This document shows positions 6,291 to 13,617 of a DNA stretch of 15,129 nt, in pieces (position 1 is the first letter of the stretch; every line of letters begins with the position of its first letter). Made by a program: the position numbers and the translations under genes. Location: positions 1 through 15,129 of the forward strand of contig JBPOJN010000049.1 in the NCBI GenBank assembly GCA_052033505.1. Reading direction: 5' to 3'. Source of the stretch: JBPOJN01 sp052033505. Its GTDB lineage: Bacteria; UBA10199; JACPAL01; GCA-016699445. The notes beneath the pieces were generated by a model. The model worked only from the letters and a program-made list of their open reading frames with translations, was not told the DNA's origin and made no database searches.

Positions 6291-7025
6291 TTAACTCTTA
6301 GTTTTTACGCGTTCACTCAAATCAACTTTTTCCGCTTCAACCTCTAATTGTTTTTTCTTGTATTCCTCTTCAGTTTTTTTCTTCCTGGCCTCATCAAGAT
6401 CTCGAATCCATTTAATAACACTATGAAAATGAGAGACATCTTGAGCAACTAGTAGTCCAGGCAGAGTATCACCATATTGTCTATTAGCGTGATAAGCTGA
6501 AACGGTACCAACAATTTGCACTCCATCTACATCATTTGCGTAGAGCACGGGGCCACCACTGACACCATTAATTGCAACACCATCTATAAGATAAGAGTTT
6601 GTACGATTGGCGCTAACACAGCCTGAAAAAAAACAGAGAGTAGAAGGATACATTCCTGGATAACCTATCCAACCAACTTCATTGCCAACGGCAATAATAT
6701 CATCTTTAGGTCGGAGCGGTATCAGAGATTCTGAAAAGTCGAGATCATCAGGATCAACAACTATTATTGCCGAGTCGGTCTCTTCATCTTTAAAAATTAT
6801 TCTTTCAGCTCCTCTTATAAATTTAGTTTTTGTAAAATTGTGATTATAAATTCTAATGGGTTGCTCCCATTTTTCTGCCTCTGCAACCACATGTAGCGCT
6901 GTGGCAATTCCGCAAAACGTTTTGTTATCATTATAAAAACAAAGAAACCCTGTACCACTCCCACTAGGCGTCTCAATTTTCACTATGTATGGGCTTACCT
7001 TTTCAATTATCTGATCCCATTTCAT
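6291..7025 (-). CDS. Trypsin-like serine protease with charged C-terminal coil
   Basis: 244 residues from ATG 7025, chosen because AGGGAGAGG lies nine bases upstream; a TTG at 7052 would add nine residues but has no such site. There is no signal peptide, so it is probably cytosolic. The chymotrypsin-fold triad is readable: H45 in IATALHVVAE, D84 in EETDSAIIVV and S156 in GVSGGPVLY, with GSGTGFLC near the start and WIGYPG before the nucleophile. After about residue 210 the chain turns highly charged (Lys/Glu-rich), likely a coiled coil for a partner. Base composition is visibly more AT-rich than in neighbours, suggesting transfer. It follows higBA on the same strand after 111 bp. Standalone trypsin-like proteases of this type occur in defence islands; that role here is inference. 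Confidence 0.8.
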   Translation of the reverse strand: MKWDQIIEKVSPYIVKIETPSGSGTGFLCFYNDNKTFCGIATALHVVAEAEKWEQPIRIYNHNFTKTKFIRGAERIIFKDEETDSAIIVVDPDDLDFSESLIPLRPKDDIIAVGNEVGWIGYPGMYPSTLCFFSGCVSANRTNSYLIDGVAINGVSGGPVLYANDVDGVQIVGTVSAYHANRQYGDTLPGLLVAQDVSHFHSVIKWIRDLDEARKKKTEEEYKKKQLEVEAEKVDLSERVKTKS

Positions 7026-7054
7026 ATTAAAAAACCTCTCCCTATCCACCAACT

Positions 7055-7085
7055 ATTAATAAAATTGATTTTTACTTTTATTAAT
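7055..7085. repeat. Perfect 10-bp inverted repeat upstream of the protease gene
   Basis: ATTAATAAAA (7055-7064) and TTTTATTAAT (7076-7085), separated by 11 bp, lie 30-60 bp upstream of the protease ATG. This is an AT-rich operator-like site or a weak hairpin after higA; no T-tract of terminator type follows on the minus strand. Confidence 0.45.
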
Positions 7086-7136
7086 TCACGCACTGCTTCA
7101 TCAGAATTTTCATAACTTTATATTGTCACTTCTTAA

Positions 7137-7445
7137 TTAAACATAAGCCAGATGCCCGTCGATAATCAGAGCTTTGGGAAGTCTACCTATACTTTTCGAA
7201 GCCTCATAAATATCGACCGCCTTTTGAGCATTCAGCCAGAATTCGGGGGAAGTGTTGAGCGCAGCTGCAAGCTTCAAGGCTAAAGGCGCCGTCACAGTCG
7301 TGCGGTCGTTAATCAAGCGATTGATGACCTTCACATCGTAACCAATGTGATCGGCAAGTTCCTTTTGGGTCAAACCCAAAGGGGTCAAATATTCCTCCTG
7401 AAGAATTTCCCCAGGAGTCGTGGGCTTTCTCTTTTTATGAGTCAT
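7137..7445 (-). CDS. higA: HigA-family antitoxin
   Basis: 102 residues with an Xre-type helix-turn-helix at about 24-62 (LTQKELADHIGYDVKVINRL). The family hallmarks TPGEILQEEYLTPLGLTQ (10-27) and LNTSPEFWLNAQ (63-74) identify the HigA/VapI antitoxin family. It should bind and neutralise HigB and, as a dimer, repress the shared promoter upstream of higB. GGGAGAGG sits six bases before the ATG. The gene follows higB by 22 bp, the usual toxin-first order for this family. Compared with the most basic HigA, the C-terminus is extended by about 15 residues. Confidence 0.9.
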   Translation of the reverse strand: MTHKKRKPTTPGEILQEEYLTPLGLTQKELADHIGYDVKVINRLINDRTTVTAPLALKLAAALNTSPEFWLNAQKAVDIYEASKSIGRLPKALIIDGHLAYV

Positions 7446-7467
7446 AAGGGACCTCTCCCATTATTTT

Positions 7468-7758
7468 CTAATGATAGTCTGTAACACGAACTTGCGCGGG
7501 ACCTTGATCAGTCCATTCAAACACGACTCTCCACTGATCGTTCACACGAATGCTATACAAACCCTTCAGGTCCTTTTCCAAAGTTTCCAGGTGGTTTCCT
7601 GGAGGAGACTTTAAATCCTCGATGAGATGGGCATAATGGAGCATGTCGAGCTTTCGAGCGACTACCCTTCTTGCCTTCTGCCACGAGGCTTTCTTGGGGA
7701 CTTTCCCCGTTTCGAAGAATTCTTTTAGTTCCGACTTAACGAAAGATTGAATAGCCAT
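7468..7758 (-). CDS. higB: HigB/RelE-family mRNA interferase toxin
   Basis: 96 residues, typical for HigB. It has the small basic RelE-like fold pattern: an N-terminal helical segment (SELKEFFETGKVPKKASW), LETLEKDLKGLYSIRV (57-72) and NDQWRVVFEW (73-82), ending in VTDYH. The conserved basic/aromatic residues R71, R77 and terminal H96 are those expected for ribosome-dependent mRNA cleavage. Start ATG 7758 lies 11 bp downstream of a palindromic operator and promoter. It is the first gene of a minus-strand unit higB-higA, with the protease gene behind. All key residues are present, so the toxin looks functional. Confidence 0.9.
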   Translation of the reverse strand: MAIQSFVKSELKEFFETGKVPKKASWQKARRVVARKLDMLHYAHLIEDLKSPPGNHLETLEKDLKGLYSIRVNDQWRVVFEWTDQGPAQVRVTDYH

Positions 7759-7769
7759 TCGAACATTAC

Positions 7770-7810
7770 ATACCTTATCAAGGTATACTGTGGGAGAGTA
7801 TTAATGACAA
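7770..7810 (-). promoter_or_regulatory. higBA promoter and operator
   Basis: Minus strand: -35 TTGTCA (7810-7805), 17-bp spacer, -10 TATACC (7787-7782). The -10 overlaps a perfect inverted repeat ATACCTT-ATC-AAGGTAT at 7770-7786, the expected HigA dimer site, giving autorepression. Confidence 0.7.
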
Positions 7811-7853
7811 GCGGAAACTACTTTGAGACCTCATTAAAAGCTAAGATAGGCAC

Positions 7854-8567
7854 TTAAGCCCCGAACCCGCCGTCGATCGTATGCTGGGCACCGGTCACCA
7901 TCGCCGCTTCCGGACCGACGAGATAAGCCACCATGCCGGCGACCTCTTCCGGTCTCGCGTGTCTTTTGATCGCCATCAGGGAATGCATCATGTCTTTGAG
8001 CGGACCGTCCGCCGGATTCATGTCGGTGTCCACTGGGCCCGGCTGGACGTTATTCACGGTGATGCCGCGGGGACCGAAGTCGCGCGCGAGTCCGCGTACC
8101 ATGCCTTGGAGGGCGGATTTGCTCAGCGCATAGATCGCGCCCCCGGGAAACGGCATGCAGTCTCCGTTCACCGAGCCGATCACGACGATACGTCCGCCGT
8201 CCTTCATCTGACGAGCGGCTTCCACGGCGGCATGATACGGTCCGCGCACATTCACGTCGATGACCCGGTCCGCTTCCGCGGGGTCTAATTCCAACGAATG
8301 CTTGAAAACACCGATGCCCGCATTGATCACCAAGATATCCAACGCCCCTTGCGCGGCGATCGTCGTGGCCACGGCTTTCCGGTCGGCGCTATCCGTACGA
8401 ATCGCTTTTGCACCGACTTCGGTCGCCAACCGTTGCGCCGCCTCCGCGGAACTCTGATAAGTAAAAATAACGTCCGCTCCGTCCTGAATCAAACGCTTCA
8501 CGATGGTCGCGCCGATGCCCCGGCTTCCGCCCAAGACCAACGCCTTTTTACCCTGTAATGTTTTCAT
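7854..8567 (-). CDS. bdcA: Short-chain dehydrogenase/reductase, BdcA-like (biofilm dispersal, c-di-GMP binding in E. coli)
   Basis: 237 residues, the same length as E. coli BdcA and, from memory, very similar throughout: GGSRGIGATIVKR, LDILVINAGIGVF, YHAAVEAARQM, GRIVVIGSVNGD, ALQGMVRGLARDFGPRGIT, HSLMAIKRHARPEEVAGMVA. Classical SDR features are the NAD(P) loop GGSRGIG (13-19), NAGIG (82-86) and the catalytic S132, Y146, K150. E50, reported as important in BdcA, is also a glutamate. BdcA is an NADPH-type reductase reported to sequester cyclic-di-GMP and promote biofilm dispersal. E. coli bdcA is divergent from its TetR repressor bdcR; no such gene is seen here. A small palindrome (AAGGAT-TC-ATCCTT, 8568-8581) abuts the start codon. 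The subfamily assignment is strong; in vivo role is by analogy. Confidence 0.85.
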   Translation of the reverse strand: MKTLQGKKALVLGGSRGIGATIVKRLIQDGADVIFTYQSSAEAAQRLATEVGAKAIRTDSADRKAVATTIAAQGALDILVINAGIGVFKHSLELDPAEADRVIDVNVRGPYHAAVEAARQMKDGGRIVVIGSVNGDCMPFPGGAIYALSKSALQGMVRGLARDFGPRGITVNNVQPGPVDTDMNPADGPLKDMMHSLMAIKRHARPEEVAGMVAYLVGPEAAMVTGAQHTIDGGFGA

Positions 8568-8709
8568 AAGGATTCATCCTTTCCGATGAGGGAACTTCGG
8601 CGGCTATACAAAGAAAATGAGGATCCTGAAACGATTAATAAAACCGAAAATCCTCGGCCCTACCGCCACGAAAGCTTGATCTCCGTGCGCTTCTGTCAAA
8701 TGATGTCGC

Positions 8710-9618
8710 ATGACTCGAAACCAAATTTTTCTCTCTTTCCTTCTCCCCTTCGCTCTCGTCCTCGTCCAAGCCCCGTGGATCGCACTGCGGGCGCAGACCC
8801 CAACGGCTTCTGCGGGGACTGCCGTCGAGACGGTGCGCAACCGCAAAGACTTATTGCGATTAGAAGGGCGACCCGTGAGGATTCTCGGCCGGTATCTTCC
8901 GTATTCTCAAGCCTCTGACGATGTCGCGATGCGGATGGAACGGGAATTTCAGGAAGCCAATCCCGGGTCTTCGATCGATATGCACCGAAATTTGGATGCA
9001 CCTCCCGATTGGGCGGGTCTCCTCTTGGAAGACGGTTTTTTCCTGCTGATTTTTCAAGCGGAGAACGCACCCTCTCATCGGTCGGCGTTGGAGCTGAAAA
9101 AACTTTCCGGAAAAAATGTAGCCGCCCACGGAATCATCCATCGCGGCCTAGGCCGGGGCACCGTCGCTTTGGCGGACGGTCACGTACTCTTGGATCGTCT
9201 TGAGATCGAAGTGCCGCCGGTCGTGCATCAGGAGGCGGATATACGACGAGAAAACGACCATAACGTCGAAGTGGTCGGACAGTACGTACTTTATTCGAAT
9301 ATTTTCTCTCAATTCTCCGAGCACATGAGGCGCAAGTTCGATCAACAAAGCGAAGACATTCATTTCCGTGGAAACTTTACCGTCCCGGACAATGCCCCGA
9401 AAGATTGGGCAGGCCTTCTCTTAAAAGACGGCTCTTTGGTTTTTCTTTTCGATCCCGACGACCCTCTTGCCCACCGTCCCGCGAACGAATGGAAAAAATT
9501 CTCCGGCAGGATGGTGAGGGCTTACGGTAAAATTCACGAACACAGGGGCGAATGGGGTAAAAACCTTTTATCCTACGGCTATGCGGACGCTTATCTGGAT
9601 TTAGAACGCATCGAATAG
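8710..9618 (+). CDS. Secreted protein of two tandem copies of an unrecognised ~125-residue domain
   Basis: 302 residues. The N-terminus MTRNQIFLSFLLPFALVLVQ followed by ALRAQT is a signal peptide with cleavage near 28-29, so the protein is extracytoplasmic. The mature chain is an internal duplication: repeat 1 about 43-167 and repeat 2 about 180-302. Matching landmarks are GRYLPYS (60) and GQYVLYS (190), DWAGLLLEDG (100) and DWAGLLLKDG (232), HRSALELKKLSGKNV (123) and HRPANEWKKFSGRMV (255), and the closing LDRLEIE and LDLERIE. The GxY...VxxxGxI pattern could be an OB-like beta barrel, but I do not recognise the family. No cysteines are present. Its 3' end overlaps the convergent mscS remnant by 28 bp. 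The real start could differ slightly, since no strong ribosome site precedes ATG 8710. Confidence 0.75.
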   Translation: MTRNQIFLSFLLPFALVLVQAPWIALRAQTPTASAGTAVETVRNRKDLLRLEGRPVRILGRYLPYSQASDDVAMRMEREFQEANPGSSIDMHRNLDAPPDWAGLLLEDGFFLLIFQAENAPSHRSALELKKLSGKNVAAHGIIHRGLGRGTVALADGHVLLDRLEIEVPPVVHQEADIRRENDHNVEVVGQYVLYSNIFSQFSEHMRRKFDQQSEDIHFRGNFTVPDNAPKDWAGLLLKDGSLVFLFDPDDPLAHRPANEWKKFSGRMVRAYGKIHEHRGEWGKNLLSYGYADAYLDLERIE

Positions 9619-10704
9619 ACGCTCTCTTCGTCCTCTCCAGCTTGCGGCGGTTCGCGTTCCACGACCATCCTCTGCGTCGGCACGCCGAAAGCGATCTTCG
9701 AGGACTGGAAAAAGTCCACGATCTGGAAATAAATCTCCTGTTGGATGTCCATATAGAGGCTGTAGCTCGTGTCGATCAGGTAATAGACGACTTCGAAGAT
9801 CAGGTGCTAGTCGCCGGTTTCCTTCAGGTGGGCGCGGTCGAAGCGCGTCTTGGGCTGCGCCGAGACGATGGCTTTGATTTTGGGCGGTATGGTTTTGAGG
9901 ACACTCAACTCCGTCGCCGAATCGACCTTGAGTTTAAACACCACCCGCCGCTCGCTCATGCGTTGGTAATTGCGGATCTGGCTTTTGAGGAGGTCCGCGT
10001 TGGAGAAAATAATCTGTTCTCCGGAGAGGCTGCACACGCGCGTGGTTTTAAGCACCGATGTTTTCGACGGTGCCCTCCAAATTCCCTACCACGATGTAGT
10101 CCTGCAACACGAACGGACGGTCGAGCACGATCGCGAGCGAGGCGAAGAGGTCGCCCAGGACGTTTTGAGCGGCGAGCGCGATCGCGATGCCGCCGATGCC
10201 CAAACCCGTCAGCACGGTCGTGATGTTGATGCCTAAATTATTCAGCAGGAACAGTAGCAGGAATGAGAAAAGGGTCAGTTTCGCGAGGAAGCTCAAAAAA
10301 GAAAACGTGGTCACGCTGGCCGCGTTCTTCTGCAGGTGATCTTCGCGGTACCGCTTCAAATAGAAATTGATCAAGGCGTTCGCCCACGATGCGAGTTGAA
10401 GGATCAGGACGACCTTCAATACGCTCGCGATGTAAGACGTGGGCCGCGGCGGCAGGTTCAGCACCAAGGCCGCGAGACCTATGGCTAGCAAGAGTATAAA
10501 GACGGCTTTGGTCTTCCCGAAAAGCAGGCACGCGATCTAGAAAAAATCATGACCCGCCGCTTGCGGAGTTCTGGCGCGGCGGTTGGCCCACCGGCGCAGA
10601 AAAAATCCCGTGGACAGCACCGCGGCCCCGATGGCAAGCGCCACCAACCATTGCACGACCGTATTTCCGAGGTAAGGACCTCCGAATGACCAAAAAGATT
10701 TCAT
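9591..10704 (-). pseudogene. MscS-family mechanosensitive channel, broken by two amber codons and a frameshift
   Basis: Reading from ATG 10704 (MKSFWSFGG) to a natural TAA at 9593-9591 gives about 370 codons of MscS-like protein with three lesions. TAG stands at 10539-10537 (codon 56) between a basic linker and LLFGKTKAVFILLLAIGL. A +1 shift at about 10050-10056 ends the frame as VENIGA-stop, while the next frame continues LKTTRVCSLSGEQIIFSNAD. A second TAG at 9809-9807 replaces what should be a residue in KETGD-HLIFEVVYY. Before the shift, the pore region GIGGIAIALAAQNVLGDLF and DRPFVLQDYIVVG are classic MscS; after the second stop, LYMDIQQEIYFQI and AFGVPTQRMVV complete the C-terminal domain. 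TAG ends other genes here, so suppression is unlikely. The remnant runs antisense into the start region of the dipeptidase operon. Confidence 0.85.
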
Positions 10705-10781
10705 ATGAGGGCATTAACCTAAAAAATTGTGGAGCGTTAAAAAATCGGGGTTTATCTGTTTTTTCCCTAAGGGATTATCTG

Positions 10782-13607
10782 ATGAAACCTTTTTTCCGTT
10801 CTGCGTTTCAGGTCGCCTTATTTATTTTACTGGCTTATCCGACGACTTCCTTGAGCGTCGAAAACGGCTTTGTAAACGTCCGCGACGTCGATCCTGACAT
10901 CCGCGTCTCTCTGATGTATGCCTCTTCTGAAAATTTCTTGGGCCGTCCCGCGGAAGGGTATGGGGCGAATGCCTGTTATCTTCGTGAACATGCCGCGCAA
11001 GCCTTGAAGGACGCGAACGCGCGCCTGCGCCTCAAGGCTGAAGCCAAAGGGAAAAATTGGACCCTGCTGGCCTACGACTGCTACCGACCCGAAAAAGCGG
11101 TCCGGGATTTCGTGCGCTGGGCTCAGGATCCTGCGGCGAACGAGACCAAGAGAACCTTTTACCCTGATCTTTCGAAATCCGACCTCCTTGGGCTGAATTA
11201 CATCTCCCCCGTCTCTGGCCATGCGCGGGGAACTTCGGTCGATCTGACCATCGCCGAAGTCTCTTGGTACGGCGGCCTCCAAGAACTTCCCATGGGGACA
11301 AGAATCGATTTCTTCGGGGAACGGGCGCATACCGCGTTCGCCGATTTAAGCCAGGAAGAGAAAGAAAATCGGGCCCTTCTTCTCGAAGTCATGCGGCCCG
11401 AATTTAAGAACTATTCGAAGGAATGGTGGCACTTCGCCTTGAAAGAAGAACCTCTGCCGATTCGATCCTACGATTTCGATATCGTCGAAAGCGCCGGTCA
11501 AAAATCGGTCGCGCACTCCGAGGGAGACTTCGTCACTCACGTAACCAATCCGATTCTCCTAAGCCAGTTGGACTTCGAAACGCGCGGGCCGTTGTCTTTC
11601 TTGACTTTGTTCCAGCTCATTCATGTGCAAAATCAGCTTGCGATCCCTTCGATCGAAAGCGGCGCACATTCGACCGGAGCGGCACTTGTCAAATTCACCG
11701 AAACCTACGGCGGTTTCACGTCAGTCTTGGCTTCCGATTTAGCGCGCCTCATCGCGGAGTGGGGAATCGATTGGGAAAAAGACATCACGAAAACCTATCA
11801 GCCCGCGGCGGCCAAGACCGAAAAGGGAAAAAGTTTAAGACTCAACGGCAATGTCACGCGCGTCTTCAACGAACAATGGCTCACCTCGGGCGACGGGCAA
11901 TTCCTGCTCGCGGGCGTCGTCAATCGTATCGACCGGAAGGATTTCAATCCCGGCACCTGCGGCGAAGTGCGTTTCATGTATCGTCTCTCCTATAAAGTCT
12001 CCATGGGCGGCGAAACTTACGCTTCCCGCATGCCGTTCACCGTAAACCTGGTTTTCCGTTATCCCGACGACGGCCAGAACTGCCGCAAGACCGCTTCACT
12101 GTGGAGGGCGGAAAATGCATCGAGCACAAAGAGTCTTTTAGAAGGGCCTCTCGATTTTTCTAAGCTCCGTTTCCAACAAATGGAGGTTAACGCGCAGATC
12201 GCTCGCTTCCCGTCGGACCTGGAAAACGACGAACACCGTAATTTCGCGGGCCAGGCGATCTACTGGATGAGGATTTTTTCGGTTTCCGACGGACACATGG
12301 CGCCTAAAAAACTCGAAAACACGCCGGACGTCTTGGGGATCCTCAAAGATGAAAAGAAACGGCAGGCCCTGCACACGTTCCTGTCCGAAAACTTAAACCA
12401 AATCGACGAAGGTGTTTTTAGGCTTCCCGAAGAACTGCTCACGGATCTGTCTTTGACGTATTCCACCCTGGGAAGCGCGCGCGTTGCGAACAAGCCTTTC
12501 GATCTCATTTTGAACGCCAAGCAAATCCAGGAAATCCTGGATCGATCGCCTTCCCGCTCGGATTTTCGTTTTTTAAACTCCGCCGGCGCCGTCTTGGAGC
12601 GTCTCAACACGTCTTCGTGCATGGGTTGTCATCAGGCCTCGTCGACCGCGGGTTTTCATTTCCTGGGGAACGACCGTTTCGCTTCCGGAGCCGTCGGGCA
12701 AGCCCTCGACGGCAACCGCCTCCAGATCCCGTTCTCCCCGCATTTCCATTCCGAGATCCCGAGACGTCAGGCTTATCTTCGCAAACTGTCCGGAGGAGAA
12801 TCTCCCAATATCTTTCGTCCGCACCCTTCCGCGCCTCAAGCCGTCTGGGAAGATGTTGTAAAATTCCGACCGGCGGGAACCAACATGCCCTGTCCGCTTG
12901 GAAACGAAAAATTCGCCGACCGCGCTACTTGGAGCTGCGACGCCGCTAAAGGTCTTTCTTGCGAACCCTTGGTGCGCAACTCAAAATCAGATCTCACGCT
13001 CGGACAATGCATGCCATCGGCCGAAAAAATATTTTCCGGGGTATCCTGCCGCAAAAATGACCTTGAAGATCACACGGAAATCCTTGCAAAAGGATATCTA
13101 AATTCCACGACAGCGCCCATGGCGTACAACGCCGCTTCCTTTGAAGACCGTATCGTCAAAGACGAGCAGTACTACGGACTCTCCGAAGGCAAGCTCAACA
13201 GATCTGAACCCAACTGCCGGCCGACCCGGATCGGAGTCCCCTTGGGCCGTGTGACGCGTTCCTGCACTTCCGCCGACATGTCCCTCGAAAGTTTCAAAGC
13301 GGATAAAATCCCGAACGAGGCCTGTGCCATCGTCGGCGGCAAAGGATTCGAGGAAATGGCGAAGGGCTATTTCAACAGCCTCAAATTCGCCGACGGCGTC
13401 GGCCGCGGCATGCTCGACACGTGCGGTCCGCATAAAAACTGCCGCGAAGATTATATTTGCCAGGAAATGCCGGATTTTCTGACGTCAACGCGATTCGGGG
13501 TCAAACCGGAGACCTTGGCGAAGTTACGGACTCAAGGCGTCGGTTTTTGCACGCCGACCTATTTTGTTTATCAATTGAGATTAGACGGACACCCGAATCC
13601 GAAATGA
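10782..13607 (+). CDS. Secreted fusion: VanX-type D-Ala-D-Ala dipeptidase plus large CxxCH, cysteine-rich domain
   Basis: 941 residues from ATG 10782, chosen because AAGGG lies eight bases upstream and a signal peptide starts there (MKPFFRSAFQVALFILLAYP); an in-frame ATG at 10686 would add 32 unlikely residues. Residues about 28-225 are a complete M15D dipeptidase: YDCYRP with R102, SGHARGTSVD with zinc ligands H147 and D154, and KEWWHF with catalytic E214 and zinc ligand H217. Such enzymes split D-Ala-D-Ala. Residues about 245-941 are a second large region containing GVVNRIDRKDF, CGEVRFMYRL, MPFTVNLVF and a CMGCH motif (613-617), resembling secreted CxxCH proteins I recall from myxobacterial/deltaproteobacterial genomes. 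The tail from 704 holds about a dozen cysteines. CxxCH would bind c-type heme or a metal. It forms an operon with the next gene, 10 bp downstream. The dipeptidase call is firm; the rest is not. Confidence 0.85.
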   Translation: MKPFFRSAFQVALFILLAYPTTSLSVENGFVNVRDVDPDIRVSLMYASSENFLGRPAEGYGANACYLREHAAQALKDANARLRLKAEAKGKNWTLLAYDCYRPEKAVRDFVRWAQDPAANETKRTFYPDLSKSDLLGLNYISPVSGHARGTSVDLTIAEVSWYGGLQELPMGTRIDFFGERAHTAFADLSQEEKENRALLLEVMRPEFKNYSKEWWHFALKEEPLPIRSYDFDIVESAGQKSVAHSEGDFVTHVTNPILLSQLDFETRGPLSFLTLFQLIHVQNQLAIPSIESGAHSTGAALVKFTETYGGFTSVLASDLARLIAEWGIDWEKDITKTYQPAAAKTEKGKSLRLNGNVTRVFNEQWLTSGDGQFLLAGVVNRIDRKDFNPGTCGEVRFMYRLSYKVSMGGETYASRMPFTVNLVFRYPDDGQNCRKTASLWRAENASSTKSLLEGPLDFSKLRFQQMEVNAQIARFPSDLENDEHRNFAGQAIYWMRIFSVSDGHMAPKKLENTPDVLGILKDEKKRQALHTFLSENLNQIDEGVFRLPEELLTDLSLTYSTLGSARVANKPFDLILNAKQIQEILDRSPSRSDFRFLNSAGAVLERLNTSSCMGCHQASSTAGFHFLGNDRFASGAVGQALDGNRLQIPFSPHFHSEIPRRQAYLRKLSGGESPNIFRPHPSAPQAVWEDVVKFRPAGTNMPCPLGNEKFADRATWSCDAAKGLSCEPLVRNSKSDLTLGQCMPSAEKIFSGVSCRKNDLEDHTEILAKGYLNSTTAPMAYNAASFEDRIVKDEQYYGLSEGKLNRSEPNCRPTRIGVPLGRVTRSCTSADMSLESFKADKIPNEACAIVGGKGFEEMAKGYFNSLKFADGVGRGMLDTCGPHKNCREDYICQEMPDFLTSTRFGVKPETLAKLRTQGVGFCTPTYFVYQLRLDGHPNPK

Positions 13608-13617
13608 AGGAACATCG

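Noticed and set aside
9591..10704. Amber codon reassignment or selenocysteine/pyrrolysine-style readthrough in the MscS gene
   Set aside because: TAG is used as the natural stop of several genes in the window (for example at 3854-3856, 9616-9618 and the higB end), and a separate frameshift also breaks the gene.
10686..10781. Upstream start of the dipeptidase fusion
   Set aside because: An ATG with a possible AAGGA exists, but the 32 added residues would bury the signal peptide; ATG 10782 has both signal peptide and ribosome site.
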